A DNA stretch of 64,000 nt, from positions 1 through 64,000 of the forward strand of contig JBGCFP010000026.1 of NCBI GenBank assembly GCA_045107005.1. Reading direction: 5' to 3'. Positions 41,652 through 50,789 of this stretch are shown here, piece after piece. A program made the translations under genes and the position numbers. The DNA comes from JBCCMA01 sp045107005 (lineage in GTDB: Bacteria > Pseudomonadota > Gammaproteobacteria > Steroidobacterales > JBCCMA01). The notes under the pieces are model-generated. The model was not told the origin of the DNA. It made no database searches and saw nothing but the letters and a program-made list of their open reading frames with translations. Numbering within the stretch: the stretch's first letter is position 1; the number at the start of each line of letters is the position of its first letter.

Positions 41652-43474
41652 GACATCGAATGCTGCTGACACCACTCCTCAAACATCGCCAGCACCCATA
41701 CGAAGTTACCGTAGTAAGCCGCATGATCCGACGCGTGTTGCTGCAGCAACTGATCAATGTAACCGGGCGCAAACACGCCGCGTTGCTTCAAGCTGGCAAC
41801 GCGATTGCCCACCAAATCACGCAGGTCGTCATCTTTGCGTAACCACTCGCCAAACGGCAAACCGAAGCCGTGCTTGGACTTGTTGATGATCTCATCGGGC
41901 AAAAACTGGCGCGTCTGATTCTTGTAATAACTGCGCAACTCCATGCGCTTGAGTTTGAGCGAGCTCGGTACCGATATAGAGTGATCAATGACGGCATCGT
42001 CGATCAGTGGATAGTGCACCGTAACGCCCGCCAGATCGCACATGCGACCGACCTTGCGCAAATCGTTATCCGCCAGCGTAAATTTCCAATCGGTTTGCAA
42101 CATGCGATCCAGGAAATCGGCTTCATCGCCGGCGTTGTAGGCCTCAGCCATGCCGTCGAGCGGCGCGTTTTGATCGACCTGCTTCAGGAAATCGGGATCG
42201 AATACGTCGCTTGGCGAACTGGTGTGCAGCAGGTTGTAGGTCTGCGTCCGCGCCGGCATCGGGATGTTGGCCTGCTCGATGTAGCGCCGGGCTTTATGCT
42301 GGAAGCCGCGATCGCGAGCAACCACCGAGGCTCGTCCAAAGAACGGCTCGAGCAAGCCACGGCGCAGAAACGCCGGGATGTGCTGATAGTAGCCAAACAG
42401 TTTTTGCGTGGCGTAACGTTCATTGCCGGCAAACAACTCGTCGCCACCGTCGCCCGCGAGCAACGTGTCGACGCCGTTCTTCGCGGCAAGGCGCGCGCAG
42501 ATCAAGGTCGGGGCAGCGGAGCTGTTCCCAAACGGTTCATCGTAAGCTTGTGCAACTTCGCCAAACGCGGACGCCACGTCCTGCCCGGTGATGTAATACT
42601 CGTGCAGATTCAGTCCGAAGTGCTTGGTTGCCGTGCGGGCGTATTCGATTTCATCGTAGCCCTCCTGCGCAAACCCGATCGTGAACGATTTGGCCGGACC
42701 GTCGGTTTGCTCATTGAGCACACCCGCGACCGTCGAGCTGTCCAGACCGCCCGACAGAAAGCTGCCAATGGTTGGCGTGACACCGCAGCGCTCAACCGCC
42801 TCACGCACGACGGGCAAGAGCGGCCCCGACGGGCGGCGCGGACGACGTCCGAACTGCGGAATCCAGTAGCGTTTGCTCGTCGCCTTGCCGTGACGAATGT
42901 GCACGGCGTGGCCTGGCCTTACCTTGCGAATGCCACGAAAAATCGTCGACGGACTTGGCACCGCGTGGAAATACACATAGTGATAGATGCTTTGCGGGTC
43001 GACGCGGTCATCAACACCGGCGATCCCGCGCATGGCCGTCGCGTGACTGGCGACGACAACCGCGCCCTCATCTACCAGCGCATACGCGAGCGGACGGCGG
43101 CCCATGCGATCCACCGCGAGCACGACATCCCCGGTCTGCTGGTTGTGAGCGACCAGCGTGAAGCCACCGCCAAGTTTGGTCAGTGTCGCTTCCACATTGT
43201 CGAGCAACGCGCTGGCAATCGCCGTTAGAAAACCGTTCTGACTCGCACGTTGGCTCAACGCCGGATCGTTGATGTACGGCGACCCTTCGATGGCTAGTAG
43301 CAAGCCGTTATGTTCAATGACACCGCTGTTGTCGTCGGTGGCGAGCACTTTCAGCGCGTGCTGATCGCGCGTCAGCTCGACCTGCCGCGTGTGATGATCG
43401 GGCAATCGCCGCGCCGTTGCCTGGAGGTCGGGGGCAGCGCCCGAAAGCGAAAACCAGCCGCAGAGTCCGGCCAT
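41645..43474 (-). CDS. asparagine synthetase-like protein lacking the N-terminal Cys nucleophile
   Basis: 609 residues. The C-terminal domain is a working-looking AsnB synthetase: SFLSGGLDSSTVAGVL (ATP pyrophosphate loop), GDGGDELFAGNERY and STKHGFGLPF. The N-terminal amidotransferase domain is changed: it starts MAGLCGWFSLSG rather than MCGIxG, so the Cys that must follow Met is missing and glutaminase activity is doubtful. It may use free ammonia or act on a different amine. Such AsnB-like enzymes occur in exopolysaccharide/exosortase loci and in peptide tailoring; neither context is clear here. Confidence 0.82.
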   Translation of the reverse strand: MAGLCGWFSLSGAAPDLQATARRLPDHHTRQVELTRDQHALKVLATDDNSGVIEHNGLLLAIEGSPYINDPALSQRASQNGFLTAIASALLDNVEATLTKLGGGFTLVAHNQQTGDVVLAVDRMGRRPLAYALVDEGAVVVASHATAMRGIAGVDDRVDPQSIYHYVYFHAVPSPSTIFRGIRKVRPGHAVHIRHGKATSKRYWIPQFGRRPRRPSGPLLPVVREAVERCGVTPTIGSFLSGGLDSSTVAGVLNEQTDGPAKSFTIGFAQEGYDEIEYARTATKHFGLNLHEYYITGQDVASAFGEVAQAYDEPFGNSSAAPTLICARLAAKNGVDTLLAGDGGDELFAGNERYATQKLFGYYQHIPAFLRRGLLEPFFGRASVVARDRGFQHKARRYIEQANIPMPARTQTYNLLHTSSPSDVFDPDFLKQVDQNAPLDGMAEAYNAGDEADFLDRMLQTDWKFTLADNDLRKVGRMCDLAGVTVHYPLIDDAVIDHSISVPSSLKLKRMELRSYYKNQTRQFLPDEIINKSKHGFGLPFGEWLRKDDDLRDLVGNRVASLKQRGVFAPGYIDQLLQQHASDHAAYYGNFVWVLAMFEEWCQQHSMSW

Positions 43475-43786
43475 GGAACAGATCCTTTATTTGATTAATC
43501 AAGACTTTGGCGCAAGACAAAGCGCCAGGCAAAACGCTCGCCATTATACAAAGCGGGTGGCCGGGAAAAAGAGGCGCAGGCCACAGAACCCGTCCGCAAC
43601 GTCGAATTTCCGGGTTTTTGTCTCCTCGACCGACTCGGCCAACGATTGTTTGCAATCGAAATGCAACGTATTCAACGCGTTGAGGGTCAAACTTTTTAGA
43701 AAATGCGCATCGGCGCGGCGTATGCACGGCCGCGATGAGCTAGACTTGGGACTTCAACGAAGCATAGACCAAACTCGGAGACCGCT
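43475..43786. other. divergent intergenic region, no gene seen
   Basis: 312 bases between the asparagine-synthetase-like gene (minus) and the TPR protein gene (plus). It should hold both promoters. A short A/T-rich patch (CTTTTTAGAAAATG) near 43690-43703 could be a -10 region for the plus strand. Reading frames have no ribosome-binding sites; no tRNA or terminator was found. Confidence 0.4.
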
Positions 43787-44425
43787 TTGCGACACGTATT
43801 CCGCACATTTCTTGCCGTAGCGACGCTGACCGTACTCAGCAGCGCGCATGCGCAATATCTCTCGCCGGGTTGTGGCTCGCTTGAGAATGCGTACGGCCCG
43901 TTCGACTACACCAATGCGCAGCACTTTCGCGAGATGCTGCCGCGCGTCGAACGCGTGCACTTTGACGCCGGCGTAGAGAGCCTGCGCGGTCACGCCCAGC
44001 ATCCCAATCAACTCGGGGGCGATCTGGATTACACCTTGCGCGCGTTCCCTAACCATCACCGTGCGCTGTACTCGATGGCGCGCTATTACCTGACCAAACG
44101 CTCGTTCAAACGCGATCCGTTGCGCTACACCGCCCAGTGCTATTTTGAGCGCGCCATGACATTTAAACCGAGTGACGGTGTCGTACGCATGGTTTACGGC
44201 GTGTATCTGTACAAGGCGGGCAGCCTCAAAGAGGCCACGCGCCGATTCCGCGAGGCGCTCGAACTGTCGCCTAACGATGCCGAAGTGCACTACAACCTCG
44301 GATTAGTGTTGGTCGAAACCAAAAAGTGGGACGACGCGAAAATTCACGCGCAAAAAGCGTACGAGTTGGGGCATCCCATGCCCGGGCTGCGCAAGAAGCT
44401 GCAGCGCGCCGGTCACTGGGAGTAA
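43787..44425 (+). CDS. exported TPR protein
   Basis: 212 residues. TTG start at 43787, with GGAG seven bases upstream. Signal peptide at 1-22 (RHVFRTFLAVATLTVLSSAHA). At least two clear TPR units: VRMVYGVYLYKAGSLKEATRRFREALELSPND and AEVHYNLGLVLVETKKWDDAKIHAQKAYELG, plus less regular ones before (YSMARYYLTKRSF..CYFERAMTFKPSD). The protein is probably a periplasmic scaffold. Partner unknown. It is convergent with the operon that follows. Confidence 0.82.
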   Translation: MRHVFRTFLAVATLTVLSSAHAQYLSPGCGSLENAYGPFDYTNAQHFREMLPRVERVHFDAGVESLRGHAQHPNQLGGDLDYTLRAFPNHHRALYSMARYYLTKRSFKRDPLRYTAQCYFERAMTFKPSDGVVRMVYGVYLYKAGSLKEATRRFREALELSPNDAEVHYNLGLVLVETKKWDDAKIHAQKAYELGHPMPGLRKKLQRAGHWE

Positions 44426-44427
44426 GC

Positions 44428-44649
44428 TTAGGCGGTACTGCGGATGCGCAAGTGTCCGAACTGCGTTTTATCCATCAGACGCAGAGCCCGGTCGACTTCA
44501 TCCTGAGTCGGCCGGAACAACTGTTCGTTAAACCAGCGCTGCGCCAAAACCTGGTGCGACAAGCCGTCGTCGGCGTGCGCGACGAAATAGCCACGTAGCG
44601 CCTCGACAATGGCGAGAATCGCTTCATCCGGATGGTGGTCAGTGCGCAC
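44428..44649 (-). CDS. small hypothetical protein
   Basis: 73 codons beginning GTG at 44649, six bases after the stop of the membrane protein gene. The sequence (DEAILAIVEALRGYFVAHADDGLSHQVLAQRWF...PTQDEVDRALRLMD) looks like a compact helical protein with normal residue use. No strong ribosome-binding site; translation may be coupled to the upstream gene. No family recognised. Confidence 0.45.
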   Translation of the reverse strand: MRTDHHPDEAILAIVEALRGYFVAHADDGLSHQVLAQRWFNEQLFRPTQDEVDRALRLMDKTQFGHLRIRSTA

Positions 44650-44654
44650 GTGTT

Positions 44655-45263
44655 CTATTGCATCCCCAGCGGTGAGAAAAACCAGTAGTCCGCCACAATT
44701 AAGCCTGCAAGCAGCACAGCAATCAACAGCGCCAGCGGCCACGTGCCGGGCCGCTCGCCGGGCGTAGCGGCCACCACATCCGCGTAAGGTCGGGACAACA
44801 CGTAACCGGCCCTCGGCGACAGCAAAATATAAAACGGCAGCGCGTGCAGCACGGCGAACACGAACGCGAATCGACCGTCAGGGCCACCGGACGTCGCACC
44901 CGACGTCACCAGCCCAAAGCCAAAACCCGCGAGTAAATAGAACGTGTGTAGCAGCGCAATCAGCCGCGACCACTGCGCCAGCGCGCGCAATCCAAACCCA
45001 GCCACCATCAGCACCAGTGACAGTACAAAGCAGTAGACCGCCGCGGACAAGACGTGGGCCAGGTGTTCCTGCCCACTGGTCAGCAGCATGAACGACACCA
45101 ACACAACGCAAAGCGCCTGAATCAGGTACACCAGACCAACACTGCGCACCAAGCGTTCGACACCGCGAAAGTGCTGACGCGTCGCCAACGCCTGCTCAGG
45201 GCTCAAATCCGAGCGTGTCAGCAAGCCTTTGGACTGGGGTGCCGCGTAGGGGTTCTCATCCAT
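44655..45263 (-). CDS. membrane protein of unknown function
   Basis: 202 residues with five to six membrane helices after a polar N-terminus (DENPYAAPQSKGLL, an opening common in small uncharacterised membrane proteins). Helices include LVYLIQALCVVLVSFMLL, AAVYCFVLSLVLMVAGF and LALLIAVLLAGLIVADYWFF. The ATG overlaps the alkylsulfatase stop (TGATG), so it is translated from the same mRNA. Function unknown. Confidence 0.68.
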   Translation of the reverse strand: MDENPYAAPQSKGLLTRSDLSPEQALATRQHFRGVERLVRSVGLVYLIQALCVVLVSFMLLTSGQEHLAHVLSAAVYCFVLSLVLMVAGFGLRALAQWSRLIALLHTFYLLAGFGFGLVTSGATSGGPDGRFAFVFAVLHALPFYILLSPRAGYVLSRPYADVVAATPGERPGTWPLALLIAVLLAGLIVADYWFFSPLGMQ

Positions 45264-47002
45264 CAGCGGAAGAGGCGCAGAAACTCAACCAGACTCGGGA
45301 CGCCGCCTTCCACCGAAAGCTCGCCTTTGGCCAGGGCAACGCCAAGATTGCGCTCCCCGATCACAATGCGTCGCCAGACTTCGGTACTGGTTGTGACTGT
45401 CAGCGCGGGATCGTCGGGGAAATAACCCATAAACTGCGCCACGCCATACCGCACGTGCAGACCGTAAGCCTGCTCGGTATCCGTGAACTTGAACGCGACC
45501 AGCGTGTTGTCATCGATACTCAGTTCCGGATCAAGACGGGTTGGCATCGCGGCGAGAAAGTTCTCGATAGGAATGGAATAGATCAATGCACGCACACGAT
45601 CATCAAGCGTTGAGGTACCGGCTACGGTGATTTCGTTGGTGGCTTCCATGGCGGCCGTCAGGTAGTAGTGCCGTCCGTTTGGACTGGTCGACAGCGTCGC
45701 CAGTTCCCGCAAAGCGCGATGACGCAATTCACGGGCGTCATTGTCACCCGAATCGAGCCAGATCAAATAGCCGGCGAACTCGGCAGCCAGGGACAAATTA
45801 CCGTCCGCCGCGTGATCCTGGGCCGCCTTGAGCAAGCCGTCGCGCCCGCCCGCCAAATCCATCATCGCTTGCGCACGGACGATGGGCGACGCGGGATCCA
45901 GCTCTGCCGCATCGCCGCTGTACCAGCCCAGATATCCGTCGAAAATCGCCCGCACCGACCACGCCACGGTGCCGTAGAGCTCCTGCAGATAGGGGTGACG
46001 TGCCAGATGTTCGGGCAGCTGCACGGTGTGCACCAACTCGTCGGGCGTGAGCCCCTGATTGATACCGCGCACGGTTTGATCGTGCACAAACGCAATGCCA
46101 TCGCGATAGGCGGTCAGCGTTTGCGCGATCTCTTCGGCCCCGCTGACGGACCGTGTGTGGCTCGGCACAAGATGCTCGGCGCCGAGCCTGCGCATCTTGT
46201 CGAGACTGTTGACCCAGTCGAGCACATTGCGATGCGGCGTGCCGCGGATTGTGTAGAGATTGGGAAACGCCTTATAAATGTTGTCGCCGGGAAACAGCAC
46301 TTTGGAGTCGGGCAACCACACAAACAGCTGATCGTCGGTTTCGCCCGGCGCGTGCACCAGCGACACCTTGATGCCGCAGATTTCCTGGTCGAGGCGCTCA
46401 TCGACGGTCACGGTCGGTCGCACCAACCCAACAGTGCCGGCGGTGGCACTGATCTCCAGAAACGGCCCGATCCCTGCGTTGATCACCGCATCCGGTCCGC
46501 GCCGCGGCAAGTCGCTGCCAAACATCCGCGCGCTGCGCTTGGCAATGATCGGGCGCAGAATATTGACCACCCTGTCGATGTAGTACTCCGTGGACTTGTG
46601 CGCGTAGACGTCCAATTCGACATCGGTATCAAAGCCGGCACCGCCAAAGACATGGTCGGCGTGGTTGTGGGTGTAAATAAACGCCTTGATGGGTTTGTCA
46701 CTGACCGTGCGAAACGCCTCCTGCACGGCGCCTGCGGCCTCCACCGAGCCCATGACGTCGATCACAAAGGCACAGTCTTCTCCCTCAACCAGCATGGAAT
46801 TGGCCAAACCGAATCCGATCGCCTGATAGACGTTATCGGTGACTCGCCGGACGCCACGTTCAAATTCCGCACTGTGGGCCACAATCGCCGCGTGGGCGCT
46901 GGGCGCCGTGGTCTCTGGTTGCGGCGCAGCATCTTCTGCAGGCTGGCAGCCCCACAGCGCAGCCGCCAGGAACAGGGCGCATCGCAGCGAATTTGGCGAC
47001 AT
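45263..47002 (-). CDS. alkyl sulfatase-type metallo-beta-lactamase lipoprotein
   Basis: 579 residues. ATG at 47002 with GGAG seven bases upstream; lipobox LWGC at residues 16-19. The beta-lactamase fold has two zinc sites: THNHADH (His112, His114, Asp116, His117) and further ligands in VHAPGETDDQ and SHTRS. A helical dimerisation region and a C-terminal SCP2-like domain (FKFTDTEQAYGLHVRYGVAQF) complete the SdsA1-type layout of alkylsulfatases, which hydrolyse alkyl sulfate esters such as detergents. The signal is for lipoprotein anchoring. It is first in a three-gene operon with two unknowns. Confidence 0.85.
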   Translation of the reverse strand: MSPNSLRCALFLAAALWGCQPAEDAAPQPETTAPSAHAAIVAHSAEFERGVRRVTDNVYQAIGFGLANSMLVEGEDCAFVIDVMGSVEAAGAVQEAFRTVSDKPIKAFIYTHNHADHVFGGAGFDTDVELDVYAHKSTEYYIDRVVNILRPIIAKRSARMFGSDLPRRGPDAVINAGIGPFLEISATAGTVGLVRPTVTVDERLDQEICGIKVSLVHAPGETDDQLFVWLPDSKVLFPGDNIYKAFPNLYTIRGTPHRNVLDWVNSLDKMRRLGAEHLVPSHTRSVSGAEEIAQTLTAYRDGIAFVHDQTVRGINQGLTPDELVHTVQLPEHLARHPYLQELYGTVAWSVRAIFDGYLGWYSGDAAELDPASPIVRAQAMMDLAGGRDGLLKAAQDHAADGNLSLAAEFAGYLIWLDSGDNDARELRHRALRELATLSTSPNGRHYYLTAAMEATNEITVAGTSTLDDRVRALIYSIPIENFLAAMPTRLDPELSIDDNTLVAFKFTDTEQAYGLHVRYGVAQFMGYFPDDPALTVTTSTEVWRRIVIGERNLGVALAKGELSVEGGVPSLVEFLRLFR

Positions 47003-47143
47003 GTGGGCTCCGCAATCCATAAAGGCTGCAATGTTACCTCGCTTACCCCGGTCTTGTTCATTGCACGTTACGAAAGCGTGAAGATTCCCCCCTAAACTAA
47101 CGCCCGGACGTTACATCGAGAACTTCGACATAACGCGGGGCAC

Positions 47144-47887
47144 ATGGAGAACTTTCATGTCATTGGCCAAAAATACGAGACGCTTGTGAAACGCCGGATC
47201 CTGATTGTAGAAGACGAAGCCGACATCGCGAACCTGGTGCAACTGCATCTGGGCGAACTGGCCGACGAGGTGTTAATCGCACGTGACGGGCGCGACGGCC
47301 TCGCGCGCGCCACTTCCGAGGACTGGGATCTGGTGGTGCTGGATTTACGCCTGCCGGGCGTGGACGGCCTCGATATCTGCCGCCGTTTGCGCGAAGCCGA
47401 AACCTACACGCCGGTTCTGATGCTGACCGCTCGCTCCACGGAACCTGACCGCATCGTCGGCCTGGAAATTGGCGCAGACGACTACCTGACCAAGCCTTTC
47501 AGCGTACGCGAACTGGTCGCACGGGTACGGGCCATTTTCCGGCGTTCCGACGCCTTGCAAAGCGCCGACGATGCCGCGACTCGCGAATACATCAAAGCCG
47601 AGGAACTGGCCATCGACGCGGCGTCGCGCGACGTTCAGCTTGCCGGTCACAGCGTATCGCTCACCGCGAAAGAGTTTGACCTGTTGCTGCATTTTGCTCG
47701 GCACCCCGGCGTGGTGTTCACCCGCTCGCAACTGCTCGATCAGGTGTGGGGCTACGGGCACGACGGCTACGAACACACCGTTAACTCGCACATCAATCGC
47801 CTGCGCGCGAAAATCGAGCCGGATCCGGCGACGCCGCACTACGTCAACACCGTTTGGGGCGTTGGCTACCGCTTTATGGCACGCTGA
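47144..47887 (+). CDS. OmpR-family response regulator
   Basis: 247 residues. Receiver domain with acidic pocket VEDE, phosphoacceptor Asp67 (VVLDLRLPG), Thr in MLTARST and Lys in YLTKPF; then a winged-helix DNA-binding domain (KEFDLLLHFARHPGVVFTRSQLLDQVWGYGHDGYEHTVNSHINRLRAKIE). The histidine kinase starts 21 bases later, so this is a two-component operon. A start at GTG 47186 would shorten it by 14 residues to the usual N-terminus. Signal unknown. Confidence 0.94.
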   Translation: MENFHVIGQKYETLVKRRILIVEDEADIANLVQLHLGELADEVLIARDGRDGLARATSEDWDLVVLDLRLPGVDGLDICRRLREAETYTPVLMLTARSTEPDRIVGLEIGADDYLTKPFSVRELVARVRAIFRRSDALQSADDAATREYIKAEELAIDAASRDVQLAGHSVSLTAKEFDLLLHFARHPGVVFTRSQLLDQVWGYGHDGYEHTVNSHINRLRAKIEPDPATPHYVNTVWGVGYRFMAR

Positions 47888-47908
47888 CCGGATAACAGGA
47901 CCTCAACG

Positions 47909-49396
47909 ATGATTCGATCGCTGTCGACAAAACTGGTGGTTGCCCTGCTCGTCATTCTGGTGTGCGTGGGGCTGGTTTTTATCTGGCTCGCCGAGTGGAG
48001 CTCGGATCGGTACCACCAGGAGATCACGCAGCGGCTCAATGCGAGCATTGCGATGTACATCGTTAATGAGGAAGCCTTGCTTGATGCCGAAGAGGTCAAC
48101 ACGTCGGCGCTCGAGCACGTCGCGCACATGGCCATGGTCGTCAACCCGGTTGCCGAGGTCTACCTGCTCGACGAGCGCGGCAATATCCTGGGCCACGCGC
48201 TGCCGCTTGCGGAAGTCAACGCGACGCGCGTCGACATTGCGCCGATCCAGCGCTATCTGGGCGGCGGCGCGAAACCGCCGGTGCGCGGTGATGATCCGCG
48301 CAATCCCGGCCAGCAAAAAGTGTTTTCGGTCGCGCCGGTTGAAGTCGAAGGCGAGCTGGCAGGGTATGTCTATGTAGTGTTAGGCGGGGCCGCGTACCAA
48401 AGCGAAGCGGAACGTGTGCTCGACAGCCACATCTTGCGCATCAGTATGATGTCGGTGGGTGCGGTCATCTCGATTTCCGCGCTGGTGGGGCTGCTGGTGG
48501 TGTCGTTTCTGACGCGTCGACTGCGCCGTCTGGTCGGTGATCTGCGCACCTTCGAATCCGGCGGCTTTCGTGAGCCCATCGACAGTGTGCGCGCTATTGA
48601 TCGGGACCCGGATGAGGGCGACGAAATCGACGCATTGCGTGGCACCTTCCACGACATGTCGAGCACGATTGTCGACCAGATTCAGCGACTCGAAAACACG
48701 GATCGCACGCGCCGCGAACTCATCGCCAATGTCTCGCACGATTTGCGCACGCCGATCGCGTCGATGAAAGGCTATCTCGATACGCTGCTGATGAAACACG
48801 AATCTCTGGACGACGCCAAACGCAAGCGCTACCTGGAAGTCGCGAGTCATCACAGCGCGTATCTTGGCAAACTGGTGGAAGATTTGTTCGAGCTGTCGTG
48901 TCTCGACAGCGGCATGGTGCAGCCCAGCCCCGAATCGTTCAGCCTGAGTGAACTGGTGCAGGACGTGGCGCAAAAATATCAGCTGCAGGCCGCTCAGGCG
49001 CGCATCACGCTAGAGCCCCACGTCGACAGCGGAATCCCGCTGGTGGCCGCAGACATCGGCATGATTCAGCAGGTGCTCGAAAACCTGATTGGTAACGCGC
49101 TGCGCCACACGCCGGCGCAGGGCCACATCTCTGTGTCGGTAACGCCAACCGCCGGCCACGTGACGACCGTCGTGGCCGACACCGGGCAGGGCATCGCCAG
49201 CGATGACCTGCCGCACATTTTCAATCGTGCCTACAGCGGTGGCGACAGCGCCACCAAAACGCGCGCTAACGCCGGACTCGGCCTTGCCATCGTCAAGCGC
49301 ATTCTCGATCTGCACCATTGCCACATCAATGTGACCAGCAAGGTTGGCGAAGGCTCCGCGTTTCGCTTTGAACTGCCCGTCGCGAGAGTTGCCTAG
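47909..49396 (+). CDS. sensor histidine kinase
   Basis: 495 residues. N-terminal membrane helix (12-30), a periplasmic sensor of about 150 residues, a second helix (VGAVISISALVGLLVVSFL), HAMP region, and the kinase core. The phospho-His is about residue 277 in NVSHDLRTPIASMKG; ATP-binding boxes are ENLIGNALRHTP, VADTGQGIA and ANAGLGLAIVKRIL. EnvZ-type partner of the upstream regulator. The sensor domain has no family I recognise, and what it senses is unknown. Confidence 0.94.
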   Translation: MIRSLSTKLVVALLVILVCVGLVFIWLAEWSSDRYHQEITQRLNASIAMYIVNEEALLDAEEVNTSALEHVAHMAMVVNPVAEVYLLDERGNILGHALPLAEVNATRVDIAPIQRYLGGGAKPPVRGDDPRNPGQQKVFSVAPVEVEGELAGYVYVVLGGAAYQSEAERVLDSHILRISMMSVGAVISISALVGLLVVSFLTRRLRRLVGDLRTFESGGFREPIDSVRAIDRDPDEGDEIDALRGTFHDMSSTIVDQIQRLENTDRTRRELIANVSHDLRTPIASMKGYLDTLLMKHESLDDAKRKRYLEVASHHSAYLGKLVEDLFELSCLDSGMVQPSPESFSLSELVQDVAQKYQLQAAQARITLEPHVDSGIPLVAADIGMIQQVLENLIGNALRHTPAQGHISVSVTPTAGHVTTVVADTGQGIASDDLPHIFNRAYSGGDSATKTRANAGLGLAIVKRILDLHHCHINVTSKVGEGSAFRFELPVARVA

Positions 49397-49423
49397 CGCG
49401 GACTCCCAAGGCGCACCCCGGGT

Positions 49424-50230
49424 TCAGCCTGGCGTCTGTGCTGCGGCTTTTGCCTGACTGCGCGCGCGCTTGGCGTTCAGTTTTTTCTGATAGCGGGTTT
49501 GCACGACGTCGGTTACCACCAGCACGCCAATAACAAAGTAGAAGGTCGTTTTGGTCATCGGCATCACCGCTGAGCCAAACAGCGTCAGATGGGCCAGGTG
49601 ACCGCCCTCGGTCACCAGCATGATGCCGACAACGAACAGGATAAACAGCCCGAGCACCTCGTACATCCGATTTTTTTCCAGAAACGCGGACACTTTGTCG
49701 GCCAGGAAAATCATCAGTGCACCGCAGATCAGGATCGAGATGGCCATGACGGCAAACACGTCGGTGAGCGCAATCGCGCTCAAAATAGAATCAAAGGAGA
49801 ACACCAGGTTCATCAGGACAATCCAGAAAATGATGTTTCCCACCGAGCGCTTGTTGCGCGGCCCCTCGTGCAAATCTTCCACCGCCATCATGTGCAGAAT
49901 TTCTTTGGTCGCGGTGTACAGAATGAACGCACCACCGAACAGCACGATCACCGCGTGCAACGTGAATTCGCCGTGCGCGATGTCGCCCCAGTTGATGGAG
50001 AAGAGCGTGTTGTCCACCGCTTCAATCAGGTTGATCACGACAAACAACAAGACGATGCGCAAAGCCACGGCGATCCCGATGCCCCACCGTCGCACAGCCG
50101 CCTGTTTGTCCGCGGGCGCTCGCTTGGACTCCAAAGAGACGTACAGCAGGTTATCGAAACCTAGCACCGCCTGAAGCAGTGTGAGCATGAACAGTGTGAA
50201 GAGGTTATCGAGCGTGAGCAGCTGGGACAT
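49424..50230 (-). CDS. TerC family integral membrane protein
   Basis: 268 residues, seven to eight membrane helices. TerC motifs include LGFDNLLYVSL near the N-terminus and NLVFSFDSILSAIALTD, with Asp residues inside helices typical of the family. TerC/Alx-type proteins export manganese and support metal loading of exported proteins. A basic C-terminal tail follows. It lies downstream of the RRM gene on the same strand, separated by a terminator. Confidence 0.9.
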   Translation of the reverse strand: MSQLLTLDNLFTLFMLTLLQAVLGFDNLLYVSLESKRAPADKQAAVRRWGIGIAVALRIVLLFVVINLIEAVDNTLFSINWGDIAHGEFTLHAVIVLFGGAFILYTATKEILHMMAVEDLHEGPRNKRSVGNIIFWIVLMNLVFSFDSILSAIALTDVFAVMAISILICGALMIFLADKVSAFLEKNRMYEVLGLFILFVVGIMLVTEGGHLAHLTLFGSAVMPMTKTTFYFVIGVLVVTDVVQTRYQKKLNAKRARSQAKAAAQTPG

Positions 50231-50312
50231 AGTTCAGGACCTTACCTTGAGCGAAGAGCGCGCAGGGGTCGCGCGGACGCTATGGTACTAAAAATCCTGA
50301 AGGGGGATGCAA

Positions 50313-50338
50313 ACCCGTCCACCACTGGTGCGACGGGT
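50313..50338 (-). terminator. hairpin downstream of the RRM gene
   Basis: On the minus strand ACCCGTC and GACGGGT form a seven-pair stem with an inner CACC/GGTG stem and an AGT loop, 40 bases after the RRM gene stop. Only two T residues follow directly. Confidence 0.5.
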
Positions 50339-50377
50339 CGCGATTGGCAATGCGCCCGCAAACGGGGCAATTGCCGG

Positions 50378-50623
50378 TTACTGGCGTGGACGCGCCTCGT
50401 TCACGCGCACGGGACGGCCGTTCAGGTCCTGCCCGTTCAAGGCCTCGATGGCCGAATTCGCTTCACTATCATTTGACATTTCAACAAAACCGAAGCCTTT
50501 CGAACGACCGGTATCGCGGTCGCTGATAATTTTCGCCGATGACACGTCACCATGAGCGGCGAACGCGTCACGCAGTTCTTCTTCGGTTAAACTGAAGGCC
50601 AAATTTCCAACGTAAATATTCAT
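50378..50623 (-). CDS. small RRM-domain RNA-binding protein
   Basis: 81 residues, a single RRM: RNP2 is IYVGNLAF (residues 3-10) and RNP1 is KGFGFVEM. Length and sequence match the bacterial glycine-poor RRM proteins (Rbp-type), which bind single-stranded RNA and often respond to cold or stress. No signal peptide. ATG at 50623 with AGGAAAG upstream. Divergent from the beta-helix gene. Confidence 0.93.
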   Translation of the reverse strand: MNIYVGNLAFSLTEEELRDAFAAHGDVSSAKIISDRDTGRSKGFGFVEMSNDSEANSAIEALNGQDLNGRPVRVNEARPRQ

Positions 50624-50789
50624 CTAACTTTCCTGATCCTCAACAATCAACATCAGCGTTACGGGGAACTGAAACTACAGGGCGGTTACCGCGTTGGCAA
50701 CATCAAAAACCGCTCAAAAACCGTTCGTTTTTAGTATGTTACAAATTGGTAATAATTGGCTGACACATATGAATCCAAGGAAGATTGGC

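Noticed and set aside
41870..43228. 452-codon plus-strand frame over the asparagine-synthetase-like gene
   Set aside because: Antisense to a gene with intact AsnB motifs; no domain resemblance.
44650..44742. Longer start for the small gene at 44428-44649
   Set aside because: It would overlap the upstream membrane protein gene by 88 bases; the GTG after that gene's stop is more economical.
45668..47095. 475-codon plus-strand frame over the alkylsulfatase gene
   Set aside because: Antisense to a gene with clear zinc motifs; Arg/His-rich translation.
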